From positions 1,135,001-1,199,000 of the forward strand of contig NZ_CP017037.1 in NCBI RefSeq assembly GCF_001717505.1: a DNA stretch of 64,000 nucleotides. The letters run 5' to 3'. How positions within the stretch are numbered: position 1 is the first letter of the stretch; every line of letters starts with the position of its first letter. The DNA comes from Dialister pneumosintes (GTDB lineage: Bacteria; Bacillota; Negativicutes; Veillonellales; Dialisteraceae). Positions 1 to 10,793 of the stretch are shown here, one piece after another. The notes under the pieces are model-generated. The model searched no databases. It worked only from the letters and a program-made list of their open reading frames with translations, and was not told where the DNA came from. The translations under genes and the position numbers were made by a program.

Positions 1-4
1 ATAC

Positions 5-38
5 AAAAAAGAGTGCTTACTTAGCAAACACTCTTTTT
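5..38 (-). terminator. Rho-independent terminator of the symporter gene
   Basis: An inverted repeat (arms AAAAGAGTG and CACTCTTTT) is followed on the minus strand by a T run. It lies just after the stop codon of the minus-strand symporter gene. Confidence 0.7.
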
Positions 39-41
39 CTT

Positions 42-1295
42 TTACTTAATAATGCTATTCATTTCTTTTTCTTCTTGCATTTTTTCAATGAGTTCTTTAT
101 CGCTACTCTTTTCTGAATGATCAACAGCTACAGCCACTGCAGCATCACCTGTTATATTCAAGGTTGTACGGAACATATCCAATACACGGTCGATGCCTGC
201 TACAAGAGCAATACCTTCTAAAGGTAAATTAGCAGACTGAAGAACCATAGCAAGCATGATAAGTCCGCCGCCGGGAACTCCTGCTGTACCAATAGATGCT
301 AAAGTACCGGTAAACATAATCATAATCATCTGATTCATAGTAAGCGGAACGCCATACACATTCGCTACGAACAAAGCACACACACCCATATAAACGGCAG
401 TACCGTCCATATTAATGGTTGCCCCTAAAGGAAGAACGAAAGATACTACTTCTTTCTTTACTTTAAGTTTTTCAATCAAGTTCTTCATGTTAACCGGAAG
501 TGTACCGGCAGAAGAACAAGTCGTAAATGCAATCATCATAGCTTCAGACATTGCTTTATAGAAGCGAGCAGGATTCATTTTGCCTAAAAATGCAATAATA
601 GGAGTATATACTACTAATCCATGTGCAATAGAGCCAAGTGCAGCTGCAATAATAACAGACAAGAGAGGAAGAAGTACTTTCGGACCATTAGTAACTACTA
701 CCGGAACTAATAAACAAAATACGCCAATAGGAGAAAGACGCATAATCATGCCGATAATCTTGTAACATACTTCTGCAAAAGCATCAAACAGGTTAGTAAG
801 GAACATCCCCTTCTTACCACCTACGGCAATAATACCGGAACCAATGAAAATAGAAAACACAATCAATGGCAAAATTTCCGCTTTAGCCATAGATGCAATC
901 GGATTAGCAGGAATCATGCTTACCAAAACTTGCATAAATGTTGGAGCCGCTTTAATTTCAGGAGCTGTTGCTGCTCCCATATCCAAGCCTACACCCGGTT
1001 GAATTAAGAACGCAGATGCAAACCCGAGTAAAATAGCTACTGCGGTAGTTCCCATATAGATAAAGAAAGTCTTTGCACCGATGCGTCCTAATTTCTTTAA
1101 ATCTCCCAAACCGGTCATACCGGTAACAAGAGATGAAAAAATAACAGGAACAATCATCATCTTAATTAAGTTAATAAATATAGTTCCTACAGGTGCAATC
1201 CACTGCTTTACCCAAGGAGCAGAATCCGGTCCTAATGTTAAACCTACTACCACGGATAAAATCAGTGATATAAAAATCTGAATAGAAAGGCCCAT
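42..1295 (-). CDS. Dicarboxylate/amino acid:cation symporter (DAACS family)
   Basis: A 417-residue integral membrane protein of the GltP/DctA type, importing glutamate/aspartate or C4-dicarboxylates with Na+ or H+. The family signatures are visible: the serine-rich hairpin SSAGTLP at residues 261-267 and the substrate/cation motif GATINMDGTA at 291-300, within several hydrophobic segments. The length is normal for the family. The start follows a GGAGG ribosome site. It is a single-gene unit with its own promoter and terminator. Whether amino acids or dicarboxylates are carried cannot be told from sequence alone. Confidence 0.92.
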   Translation of the reverse strand: MGLSIQIFISLILSVVVGLTLGPDSAPWVKQWIAPVGTIFINLIKMMIVPVIFSSLVTGMTGLGDLKKLGRIGAKTFFIYMGTTAVAILLGFASAFLIQPGVGLDMGAATAPEIKAAPTFMQVLVSMIPANPIASMAKAEILPLIVFSIFIGSGIIAVGGKKGMFLTNLFDAFAEVCYKIIGMIMRLSPIGVFCLLVPVVVTNGPKVLLPLLSVIIAAALGSIAHGLVVYTPIIAFLGKMNPARFYKAMSEAMMIAFTTCSSAGTLPVNMKNLIEKLKVKKEVVSFVLPLGATINMDGTAVYMGVCALFVANVYGVPLTMNQMIMIMFTGTLASIGTAGVPGGGLIMLAMVLQSANLPLEGIALVAGIDRVLDMFRTTLNITGDAAVAVAVDHSEKSSDKELIEKMQEEKEMNSIIK

Positions 1296-1331
1296 ACCAT
1301 TTCCTCCTACAACTAAAAATTATTTATGTAT

Positions 1332-1360
1332 ATTATAAACTCATACATCTACATTTGCAA
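1332..1360 (-). promoter_or_regulatory. Promoter of the symporter gene
   Basis: On the minus strand TTGCAA (1355-1360) and TATAAT (1332-1337) are separated by 17 bases, a sigma-A type promoter about 40 bases upstream of the start codon. The same -35 TTGCAA/17/TATAAT layout recurs at two glycine riboswitches in this window. Confidence 0.65.
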
Positions 1361-1700
1361 CCATGTTTTGACGAATTAACGTATACACTAACCAGTAAGT
1401 TTCGATGAATATAACACTAATAGATATATGAATGCATGATATTACAGAATCACTTTTTATTTTCAACTATTCATTTCTTTAGTAATTTCGCTTATTCTAT
1501 ATTTTATTTTCATTATTTTTAGTGTATAAATATACAATATTTAAATATATTTATTCTTATCAATAAGCTTCTTCTATTAATATTTTGCATGAGATTTTCC
1601 CGTTTTATAACTTTTTATTTTTAGAGTAAAATGCTGCATCACAAATTTTAAAGATAATAACCAGCATATGTATTGTATAAAATATGATAAAAACATAGCA
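1361..1700. other. AT-rich intergenic stretch without a gene
   Basis: About 340 bases of very AT-rich DNA between the symporter promoter and the pyrG terminator. No open frame with a ribosome site, no repeat and no RNA element was recognised. Confidence 0.5.
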
Positions 1701-1730
1701 AAAAAATGCAGGCTATAATCCTGCATTTTT
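1701..1730 (-). terminator. Terminator of the DUF1934-argS-pyrG unit
   Basis: The hairpin AAATGCAGG / CCTGCATTT with a T run on the minus strand lies three bases after the pyrG stop codon. Confidence 0.75.
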
Positions 1731-1733
1731 ATC

Positions 1734-3359
<1,626 letters not shown>

Positions 3360-5024
3360 TTACATATGATCAGGTGCAGAAACACCCAGAATGCCTAATG
3401 CATGAACAAGAACAATTTGTACCGCACGAATTAAACCGAGTCGTGCTTCTGTAACTTTTGATTCTACACCTAAAATACGGCACTTCTTATAGAAATGATG
3501 GAATAAAGTAGCCAATTCAAAAGCATACTTGGCAATACGCTGTGGCGCTTGTTCACCAGCAGCTGCCGCAAGAAGTCCATGATAAGCTTCCATCTTTTTA
3601 ATTAATTCTATTTCACATTCTTCTTTAAGAACGGTAAAATCGGTATTCTGCCAATCTCCCAATGCAATCTTAGCATCTTTAGCTTGGTTATATAAGCTAT
3701 GAATACGTGCATTTGCATATTGAATATAGTAAACCGGATTATCATTAGAACGCTTCTTAGCTAGGTCAATATCAAATTCCATCTGACTGTCCAAAGTACG
3801 ACTACAGAAGAAATAACGAGCCACATCTACGCCTACTTCATCCATAAGTTCTCTCATCGTTATCGCCGTACCGGTACGCTTACTCATCTTGACAGGCTGT
3901 CCGTCACGAAGAAGAGTTACCATTTGCAAGAGCAATACATTGAACTTATCCGGATCAAAGCCTTGTAATTTCATCGCTGTTTTTAAACGAGCAATATATC
4001 CGTGATGGTCTGCCCCCCAAATATCCAGTAATTCGGTAGCACCACGCTGGAATTTATCTTTATGATAGGCAATATCAGAACAGAAATAAGTCGGAACTCC
4101 ATTAGAGCGAATAACTACACGGTCTTTGTCATCGCCTTCTTTAGTTGTTGCCATCCACCATGCACCATCTTTTTCATAGATAGCACCGGATTCTTTAAGT
4201 GGTTCTAATGCAGCATCTACCTTAGTCGGATACAAAGATTTTTCACTGTACCAAGTATCAAATGTTACATTAAAATCTGTTAAATCTTTCTTAATAGCAT
4301 TTAACTTTTCAACTAAAGCAATATCTTTGAATACGGCTAAACGTTCTTCTTCGCTCATATCCAAATACTTCTTACCGTCACGATCTAAAATAGCTTGTGC
4401 GGTTTCTACGATATCTACACCATGGTAACCGTCTTCCGGAAATTCCACTTCAAACCCGCAAAGCTGCATATAGCGAGCATTTACAGATTTTGCCAAATTA
4501 TCTATCTGATTGCCTGCATCATTGATATAATACTCGGAAGCTACCGGACGACCTGCCGCACGTAATAAATTAACTAAAGCACTTCCCCATGCAGCACCAC
4601 GAGCATGTCCGATATGAAGCGGCCCGGTCGGGTTGGCAGATACATATTCAATGTTAATAAGCCCTTCATCACTCTTCGGCAAATTGCCGTAAGAGTCACC
4701 GGTTTCTAAAATATGCCGAAGTTCACTATACACTAAATCGGAAGTAAGATAGAAGTTAATAAATCCGGCACCTGCAATTTCCACATGGTCGATAAGATTG
4801 GATTTTATATATTTAACCAATACATCTGCAATCATTCTCGGTGCACAATGTGCTGTTTTTGCCCATTGCATAGCTGCATTGGTAGAATAATCACCAAATT
4901 TTTTATCCTTTGGTATTTCTAAACGATGTACCGAAGCATATGTACCTTCCGGTAATTCACCTGCTGCTACAGCAGCATTCTTAGCTTCTTCAATGATTAA
5001 TTGCAGTTGTTCCCTGATTTCCAT
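3360..5024 (-). CDS. argS: Arginyl-tRNA synthetase
   Basis: A class I aminoacyl-tRNA synthetase charging tRNA-Arg. The 554 residues carry an N-terminal tRNA-recognition domain, the HIGH motif at 137-140 (PLHIGHARG), the KMSK motif in QPVKMSKRTG and a C-terminal anticodon-binding DALR-type domain. The start overlaps the end of the upstream DUF1934 gene by 35 bases and is supported by a GAGGAG ribosome site. The DUF1934-argS pairing is also found in Bacillus (ywiB-argS). Confidence 0.98.
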   Translation of the reverse strand: MEIREQLQLIIEEAKNAAVAAGELPEGTYASVHRLEIPKDKKFGDYSTNAAMQWAKTAHCAPRMIADVLVKYIKSNLIDHVEIAGAGFINFYLTSDLVYSELRHILETGDSYGNLPKSDEGLINIEYVSANPTGPLHIGHARGAAWGSALVNLLRAAGRPVASEYYINDAGNQIDNLAKSVNARYMQLCGFEVEFPEDGYHGVDIVETAQAILDRDGKKYLDMSEEERLAVFKDIALVEKLNAIKKDLTDFNVTFDTWYSEKSLYPTKVDAALEPLKESGAIYEKDGAWWMATTKEGDDKDRVVIRSNGVPTYFCSDIAYHKDKFQRGATELLDIWGADHHGYIARLKTAMKLQGFDPDKFNVLLLQMVTLLRDGQPVKMSKRTGTAITMRELMDEVGVDVARYFFCSRTLDSQMEFDIDLAKKRSNDNPVYYIQYANARIHSLYNQAKDAKIALGDWQNTDFTVLKEECEIELIKKMEAYHGLLAAAAGEQAPQRIAKYAFELATLFHHFYKKCRILGVESKVTEARLGLIRAVQIVLVHALGILGVSAPDHM

Positions 5025-5463
5025 GAAAATCGGACTCCTCTCTTACATCGATAATAATTTCATTGACATGCTCAAATAAACCATCTACTGAAATATCATA
5101 GACCATGCGTAAAACACCTATGCCGTTATTCCACGATATATCCAGCTCTCTTGTAATTACTTTCATTCCTAAAATACCCATCGGAGTATTATAATCGGAA
5201 TGCGTTTCTACTCCCACTTTATACTCTTGTCGTTGAAGAAAAGTTCCCGATCGTTCTAAAATAACTCGGTTCTCTTCTATATGAACTGTCGTTGTAGTTC
5301 CTTCCAATCCGACTAATTCAGTTTCCCGGTAGGAAATATAGGGAGTTTCTTCTCTTATCCCTGATACCCCCAATGTTTCCAAAGATAACGTTTCTTCTTC
5401 TCCGGTTGCATCACGAATAACAGTATCTACACGGATTCGAACACGCTTTTCTTTTTCTTCCAT
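4990..5463 (-). CDS. DUF1934 family beta-barrel protein (YwiB-like)
   Basis: A 157-residue protein with alternating beta-strand patterning, no signal peptide and no membrane segment, matching the DUF1934 (YwiB) family of small calycin-like beta-barrels. The function is unknown. It is the first gene of the unit leading to argS and pyrG and overlaps argS by 35 bases, suggesting translational coupling. A GAGAGG ribosome site precedes the ATG. The assignment rests on length, strand pattern and the conserved argS neighbourhood. Confidence 0.75.
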   Translation of the reverse strand: MEEKEKRVRIRVDTVIRDATGEEETLSLETLGVSGIREETPYISYRETELVGLEGTTTTVHIEENRVILERSGTFLQRQEYKVGVETHSDYNTPMGILGMKVITRELDISWNNGIGVLRMVYDISVDGLFEHVNEIIIDVREESDFHGNQGTTAINH

Positions 5464-5579
5464 GTCACGCCTCTCTTCCGCACAAAATCATACACTACAT
5501 TATAACATATCAATAAGCATTTTTGTGGCTTATTACCTATAAATAATCCTAACTTTTATTCTTCTAATGAAAATAAAAA

Positions 5580-6743
5580 TTATTTCCCTAATAATCTTTC
5601 CAACCAACTTTTTTTCTTCACTTTGGGAGAATAAACTTTCTTTTTAACTTCTTTTTTTCCTCTTGAACTTATTTTTCCGCTTGTAAACGGAGCTGTCGAA
5701 ACACTCGATATACGCATCACAGGAGGTACTGTCGGTTGAATATTTCGTTTTAATTGTAAAGGCTTCTGTCTTTCTAACTCTTTTTGCTTTTCCTTAAAAG
5801 TTAAAGGTGTAAAATGACTAACTTGAAAATGATAAGCACGTGAATCCGGATCGGGCGTATTAGCATGTACAATGTATCCCGTTCGGTCAAAATCATTTCC
5901 CTGTAAACGTTCCATTAAAATTTTAAAAATAATTTGTGGTGAAAAATAAGAAAAAGGTAAGCGTGGACCATATCGTGCGATAGAAGATAGAAAATCCCCT
6001 TTTAATTCACTGTCAGATAATTGTAACGTCCTTCGCAATTGATCCATCAATAGAATAATTCCTTTTTGTGTAGGAAATAACTCTTCATAAGAAACTAAAT
6101 GATTTCTATTCCCCATACCGGACATATCTAATAAAAACACAAGATACAGCATCGTTAATGCTTGTCGTGCATTCTCATCACGCACGTAAAAATTAGCCAT
6201 CGTAAAGTATAAATTACGAAGTCTCGTCCATTCACCGCTCATATTTAATATATCTACTTTTTGTAAAAAAGCACGCAACAAAATATTTTTAGCAGAACAA
6301 GGCGCACCACGAGAAACAAGTGTACGCTGTGCTTCACCGATTTCCCCCTCGGTCAATCCGTAATTACCTCTTGCATTTAAAATGTACGCCATATGCCCTG
6401 TCATTTCCCGCTTTCCGCGAGCAGTTGCTATATATAACTTAGGAACGGCATACTCATAAGCATTTTCCGGAATATTTTCAATCACACGTCGTACCAATTC
6501 GACATGCGAACCTTTAGAGTCATATCCATGATGAGCTAAAAAATCAGCCAACGCTTGATCAGGAAGCATATTAACGGTTTCTTGCGGTTTCGTTTGCCGA
6601 ATCCAACCTGCCTCTAAAAGGAGTTGCAATCTCTGATTTGTATTGCCGCCCAACACTTTCTCCTGATAAGAGGGAACTTTGGTATGCAAAGGTTTCCCAT
6701 CTAAATAGTCAAGAAGAAGAATGTCCCGTATTGGTAATCCCAT
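5580..6743 (-). CDS. SAP-domain-containing hypothetical protein
   Basis: A protein of about 387 residues of unknown function. Near the N-terminus a helix-turn-helix-like segment (LADFLAHHGYDSKGSHVELVRR) resembles a SAP motif, usually a DNA- or RNA-binding helix-extension-helix. The middle is helical and the last 60 residues are rich in Lys, Arg, Ser and Pro. The frame extends upstream to a GTG at 6800, but the ATG at 6743 is preferred because GAGGG lies eight bases before it. No signal peptide is seen. It stands alone between DUF1934-argS and a LysR gene on the same strand. Confidence 0.6.
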   Translation of the reverse strand: MGLPIRDILLLDYLDGKPLHTKVPSYQEKVLGGNTNQRLQLLLEAGWIRQTKPQETVNMLPDQALADFLAHHGYDSKGSHVELVRRVIENIPENAYEYAVPKLYIATARGKREMTGHMAYILNARGNYGLTEGEIGEAQRTLVSRGAPCSAKNILLRAFLQKVDILNMSGEWTRLRNLYFTMANFYVRDENARQALTMLYLVFLLDMSGMGNRNHLVSYEELFPTQKGIILLMDQLRRTLQLSDSELKGDFLSSIARYGPRLPFSYFSPQIIFKILMERLQGNDFDRTGYIVHANTPDPDSRAYHFQVSHFTPLTFKEKQKELERQKPLQLKRNIQPTVPPVMRISSVSTAPFTSGKISSRGKKEVKKKVYSPKVKKKSWLERLLGK

Positions 6744-6872
6744 ATTTCCATCCCTCAACATAGTACATACTTTCTTTCCAGTTTCATAAAATAAACACAC
6801 TCTTTTTCAATATATAATAAAAGAAGTAAAAAGAAAAGAAAACTTCTTCTCATTCTACTTCTATATTCCCCT

Positions 6873-7802
6873 TTATTTTGTGTTTTTTTTAGATACCAAA
6901 CCAGCATGATATCTCTCTTTAAGATGAAATAAAAAGCGTTCTGTCAATGCGGATGGAGCAGTATTTTTACAAGTGATTGCACCTAAAGTCATATATTCTT
7001 CTGTTTTTAAAGGAATGGAACTGATTTCCGCTCCGCTAAAATCATCGCTCATAATCCCCGAAGAAATCGTATATCCATCAAGACCGATCATCAAATTAAA
7101 AATAGTTCCCCGGTCCGTTACCGTAATATTTCTATCACTTTCTTCCGTACTATGAACCTCTTCTGTAAAATAGAATGAATTATTAATTCCTTGGTCGTAT
7201 ACAAGACGAGGATATTCACGAAGCTCCTCCAGCGTAATCATCTGCCTGCAAGCAAGAGGATGACTCTTTCTTAAAAACACATGTGGTTTAACAGTAAATA
7301 ACGGAGTAAACTCTAAATCATTATCATATAAAATTCGTTTTAATACATCATGATTAAAAGAACTTTCATATAAAATTCCTAAATTACTTTTTTGAAGATG
7401 CACATCACTAATTACTTCTGAAGTTTTTACTTCTCGTAAATAATAATCATAGTAATTTACATTTTCCTCTTTAATCATGGCTATAAAAGCAGCTACAACA
7501 ATTGCATAATGTTGTGAGGAAATCGAAAAGGTATGATGCATTTTTTCGCTTTCTTTATACCGATGTTCCAACAAATCCGCCTGTTCAACAACTTGTCGTG
7601 CATAAGATAAAAAGCGAATACCTTCTTCTGAAAGAACTACACCACGATTTGTTCTTCTGAAAATAGTAATTCCCATTTCTTTTTCCAGCTCATTAACCGA
7701 TTTGGATAAACTGGGTTGCGTGATAAACAGCTCTTGTGCCGCTGTAGATATCGATCCGAAACGTACAATTTCAATCACATATCGAAGTTGATTCAGTGTC
7801 AT
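6873..7802 (-). CDS. LysR-family transcriptional regulator
   Basis: A 309-residue DNA-binding regulator. Residues 1-60 form the winged helix typical of LysR (MTLNQLRYVIEIVRFGSIS, then AAQELFITQPSLSKSV), followed by a substrate-binding effector domain. The open frame runs on upstream into a tRNA gene, but the ATG at 7802 is the real start: GAGGAGG lies six bases before it and the LysR fold begins there. The target genes are not evident, since neighbours are tRNAs and a SAP-domain gene. Only 36 bases separate the start from the tRNA terminator, so its promoter is close to that hairpin or it is transcribed by read-through. Confidence 0.9.
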   Translation of the reverse strand: MTLNQLRYVIEIVRFGSISTAAQELFITQPSLSKSVNELEKEMGITIFRRTNRGVVLSEEGIRFLSYARQVVEQADLLEHRYKESEKMHHTFSISSQHYAIVVAAFIAMIKEENVNYYDYYLREVKTSEVISDVHLQKSNLGILYESSFNHDVLKRILYDNDLEFTPLFTVKPHVFLRKSHPLACRQMITLEELREYPRLVYDQGINNSFYFTEEVHSTEESDRNITVTDRGTIFNLMIGLDGYTISSGIMSDDFSGAEISSIPLKTEEYMTLGAITCKNTAPSALTERFLFHLKERYHAGLVSKKNTK

Positions 7803-7837
7803 AACACGCCTCCTCAAAATCACTACTTTTATATAGC

Positions 7838-7866
7838 AAAAGACCTCCCATCGGGAGGTCTTTTTA
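7838..7866 (-). terminator. Terminator of the tRNA-His/tRNA-Gln unit
   Basis: A perfect GC-rich stem (AGACCTCCC / GGGAGGTCT) flanked by A and T runs lies downstream of tRNA-Gln and just before the LysR gene. Confidence 0.75.
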
Positions 7867-7887
7867 CATACTTTTGTATGTTTATAT

Positions 7888-7962
7888 TGGCAGGGGTAGG
7901 CAGAATCGAACTGCCGCATAACGGAGTCAAAGTCCGTTGCCTTACCACTTGGCTATACCCCC
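7888..7962 (-). tRNA. tRNA-Gln (anticodon TTG)
   Basis: The minus strand folds as a cloverleaf: acceptor GGGGGTA/TACCCCT with a G-U first pair, D-loop AAGTGGTAAG, anticodon arm ACGGACTTTGACTCCGT with TTG, T-arm with GTTCGATTC, and an encoded CCA end. Length is 75 bases including CCA. Confidence 0.95.
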
Positions 7963-8003
7963 ATACCTAAATCCATCTTCTTTACATACGGATGTAAAAA
8001 AAA

Positions 8004-8080
8004 TGGGGCGAGTGGTGGGGCTCGAACCCACGAGTAACGGAGCCACAATCCGCCGTGTTAACCACTTCACCACACCCGCC
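8004..8080 (-). tRNA. tRNA-His (anticodon GTG)
   Basis: The minus strand folds as a cloverleaf with the histidine-specific extra 5-prime G pairing to C73, anticodon loop GATTGTGGC (GTG), T-arm GGGTTCGAGCCC and an encoded CCA. It precedes tRNA-Gln in one transcript. Confidence 0.95.
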
Positions 8081-8115
8081 ATATATCATAAAGCATGGGC
8101 TATATGACAAAAATT

Positions 8116-8144
8116 ATTTTAACATGCTCTTTTGAGGCTGTCAA
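8116..8144 (-). promoter_or_regulatory. Promoter of the tRNA-His/tRNA-Gln unit
   Basis: On the minus strand TTGACA (8139-8144) and TAAAAT (8116-8121) are spaced by 17 bases, 36 bases upstream of the tRNA-His 5-prime end. It is a near-consensus housekeeping promoter. Confidence 0.75.
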
Positions 8145-8228
8145 CGGTTTATTTCTGTTATTTTGTAATTACATTCCTACTTATATTATAATAATAATGC
8201 ATGACTATTTATAGGTAAGGAGACTCTT

Positions 8229-9797
8229 ATGAAGAGAATACATCAATTATCTAAAACCTTACAAGCACTTATTGCTTGGGATGCATTTAAACTTCGTCTG
8301 TTTTTTGAGGGCATTCTTGTAGGATTCGTAGTAGGGTTGATTATTGGTTCTTTTGTATGGGTATTACATCAAGCTTCTGTTATTAGACAGTTTATTTATC
8401 AAAGCTATATTACACCTGCTTTATTTGCAGGAAATTGGCTTCCTTTTATAGGCTGGATTGTTTTTGCATTACTGCTATCTCTCATTATTTATCGTCTATG
8501 TATTTATGAAACGATGGCAATGGGTGGAGGTATTCCCCAAGTAAAAGGTGAATTACTCGGTATTTTTCACATGAAATGGCTTTCCGTTCTCTATGTAAAG
8601 TTTATCGGTGTCGTTTTAGGTATACTGGGAGGACTTTCTATCGGTCGGGAAGCACCTTCTGTACAAATCGGTGCCGCTGCCGCTAAAGGAATCAGTCGCC
8701 TTTTCGGTCGCTTTCCATTAGAAGAAAAATATCTGATTACCAGCGGTTCCAGTGCCGGACTTGCTGCCGCATTCAGTGCTCCACTTGCCGGTACCGTATT
8801 TGCATTAGAAGAAATGAATCAAAGCTTTTCCAGTGCAGTTCTGCTCCCCTCTATGGCGGCTGCCGTCACTGCGACAATGGTCACTCGTTACATTTTCGGA
8901 GAAAGTGCTTTATTTATTTTTCCCACCATGCCCGACTCTACCATAGCACTTATCATTCCTATTATTTTAGTAGGTGCTATTTGTGGTCCATTCGGTGTGT
9001 TATATAACTACGGCTTAACGCATGTCGGACTCTTCTATAAAAAGATTTCCCTCCATGGTGTATGGCCACGTTTATTTTTTGCTTTAGTAATCGGTGCATT
9101 TGTTTGCCTTTGGCTTCCGGAAATTACAGAAGGTGGCGATGACCTTGTCAATTCTATAGTAGCTAATCGCCCGGGTCTTCTTTTTCTAATACTTCTTTTT
9201 ATAGGTAAATATATTTTTACCATTCTTTCTACCGGAAGCGGTATTCCCGGCGGATTTCTTGTTCCGATGTTTGCACTGGGAGGACTTCTCGGAGCGATTC
9301 AATCTTCTATATTTATTTCCGTAGGCATTCTGGATCCCATATTCAGCAACAATATTGTTACCGCAGCCATGGCAGCTTTTGTAACAGCAAGTATGCGTTC
9401 TCCTATTACATCTGTACTTCTTATTCTTGAGTTAACCGGAGATTTTTCTCATTTAACAACCCTTGTTTTAGCATCTGCTATCGCTTATGTAACCAGTGCA
9501 TTGGTAGGAGGTAAACCTATTTATGGGGAACTCCTTTCTAAAGCCCTTTCTAAACACCCTAAAACTACTAAAAAAGCACGAACACTCATTGAAGTCCCTG
9601 TAGGTCCCGGCTCCTATTTAGAAAACAAACAAATTAAAGAAATCGCATGGCCGACTTGTTCCACTGTTGTTGAAATAAAAAATGGAGAACATACTCTGAT
9701 ACCCACAGCGGATGTACGGCTTTCGACCGGTATGATACTCTATGTATTAACACTCCCAAGCAATTCCCCTCAACTACTAAAAATGGGGCAAAGTTAA
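8229..9797 (+). CDS. ClC-family chloride channel/antiporter with C-terminal RCK-like domain
   Basis: A 522-residue membrane protein. The ClC selectivity motifs are present: GREAPSVQIG near residue 139, GSSAGLAAAFSAPLAGT near 172 and GSGIPGG in the second half, with roughly ten or more hydrophobic segments. The last 70 residues form a soluble domain resembling the TrkA-C/RCK_C fold, which in relatives senses ligand. It exchanges chloride or a related anion, possibly for protons. The start follows AAGGAG. It is probably co-transcribed with the cyclodeaminase gene. The transported anion is not determined. Confidence 0.93.
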   Translation: MKRIHQLSKTLQALIAWDAFKLRLFFEGILVGFVVGLIIGSFVWVLHQASVIRQFIYQSYITPALFAGNWLPFIGWIVFALLLSLIIYRLCIYETMAMGGGIPQVKGELLGIFHMKWLSVLYVKFIGVVLGILGGLSIGREAPSVQIGAAAAKGISRLFGRFPLEEKYLITSGSSAGLAAAFSAPLAGTVFALEEMNQSFSSAVLLPSMAAAVTATMVTRYIFGESALFIFPTMPDSTIALIIPIILVGAICGPFGVLYNYGLTHVGLFYKKISLHGVWPRLFFALVIGAFVCLWLPEITEGGDDLVNSIVANRPGLLFLILLFIGKYIFTILSTGSGIPGGFLVPMFALGGLLGAIQSSIFISVGILDPIFSNNIVTAAMAAFVTASMRSPITSVLLILELTGDFSHLTTLVLASAIAYVTSALVGGKPIYGELLSKALSKHPKTTKKARTLIEVPVGPGSYLENKQIKEIAWPTCSTVVEIKNGEHTLIPTADVRLSTGMILYVLTLPSNSPQLLKMGQS

Positions 9798-9808
9798 TGA
9801 GGTATAAT

Positions 9809-10435
9809 ATGACAACTACTATATGGCATAAAAAAACAATAGAAGAGTATCTAACCGCTTTAGGCAGTAAAAGTGAAACTCCTGCCGGTGGTGTGCAAGC
9901 AGCTTTTATCGGTGCACAAGCCTGTGCTATGGCATGTATGAGCGTACAATTTACATTATCCAACAAAAAGTATAATGACCTACATCCTAAAGCTGCTCTT
10001 TGGTTGGAAACATTACAATTGGCACAAAGTACCATGCTGGATTTAATGCAGAAGGACAGTCGTTGCTTTACTAAAGCTATGGAAATCTGGCGACTTCCCA
10101 AAGAAACCGAAAATAGAAAAGAAAAAATGCAAGAAGGCTTCCGGTTGGCATTGCATGCACCTAAGCTCATGGTACAAACAATGATTAACATGTATCCAAT
10201 TTTTAAAGAAATTATCTTAGAAGGAAACGTGAATCTGGTAAGCGATTCTCTCATCGCAGGTGAATGTGCGGTAACGGCAACTATCAGTGCTCTTTTAAAT
10301 GTAAAAATAAATACAATATATATAAGTGATAACTGCGAAAAAGAAAAGTTACAAGCAGCTATTATCGATTGGGAAAAGCAAGCAGAGCAATTCTCTATAT
10401 TCTTAAAAAAACAAAGAGAAACTCGTTTTCGATAA
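9809..10435 (+). CDS. Cyclodeaminase/cyclohydrolase family protein (FchA-like)
   Basis: A cytosolic helical protein of about 208 residues of the formimino-tetrahydrofolate cyclodeaminase / methenyl-tetrahydrofolate cyclohydrolase family. The N-terminal signature TIEEYLTALGSKSETPAGG is typical. The family handles one-carbon units on folate in histidine, glycine or purine breakdown. The ATG at 9809 has GAGG six bases upstream; an earlier in-frame ATG at 9797 overlaps the ClC stop codon and is the alternative start. No formiminotransferase or folate partner lies nearby, so the physiological reaction is inferred from family only. Confidence 0.85.
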   Translation: MTTTIWHKKTIEEYLTALGSKSETPAGGVQAAFIGAQACAMACMSVQFTLSNKKYNDLHPKAALWLETLQLAQSTMLDLMQKDSRCFTKAMEIWRLPKETENRKEKMQEGFRLALHAPKLMVQTMINMYPIFKEIILEGNVNLVSDSLIAGECAVTATISALLNVKINTIYISDNCEKEKLQAAIIDWEKQAEQFSIFLKKQRETRFR

Positions 10436-10611
10436 AGTCATAAAAAAACTTCTTATAACCTATCCAATAAAAAATAATTACCATTTTATTTCTTTATTTT
10501 GTATTTTTAAAACTCTATATCTTTTCTGAAATACAATTAGAAGTTATAATAATGATATATGTTGATATAAAAAATCTGTATTGATTACAAAAAGAAAGAA
10601 GGGGAATAATC

Positions 10612-10752
10612 ATGGAGCCGGGTCAGGAATATAAATCTTATTGTGTACATGCGGCAAAATGGATTTCCCAAATCACGAGAAAAGAGGCGGAGCCTCCCTC
10701 GTATTTCATCCATCGAGTCGCTTCCATACCTGCAAAATTTAGAGGGCATTAG
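10612..10752 (+). CDS. Small ORF of 46 residues upstream of the AroB paralogue
   Basis: An ATG with a good ribosome site (AAGGGG, eight bases upstream) opens a 46-codon frame ending in TAG 41 bases before the AroB-like start. The peptide (MEPGQEYKSYCVHAAKWISQ...) has no recognised domain, signal peptide or membrane helix. The frame contains a short GAGGC/GCCTC hairpin. It may be a real small protein, a leader peptide for the downstream gene, or chance. Confidence 0.4.
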   Translation: MEPGQEYKSYCVHAAKWISQITRKEAEPPSYFIHRVASIPAKFRGH

Positions 10753-10793
10753 CAATCGTTAATTACATTGATTCGATAGAAAGGATGATGCAC

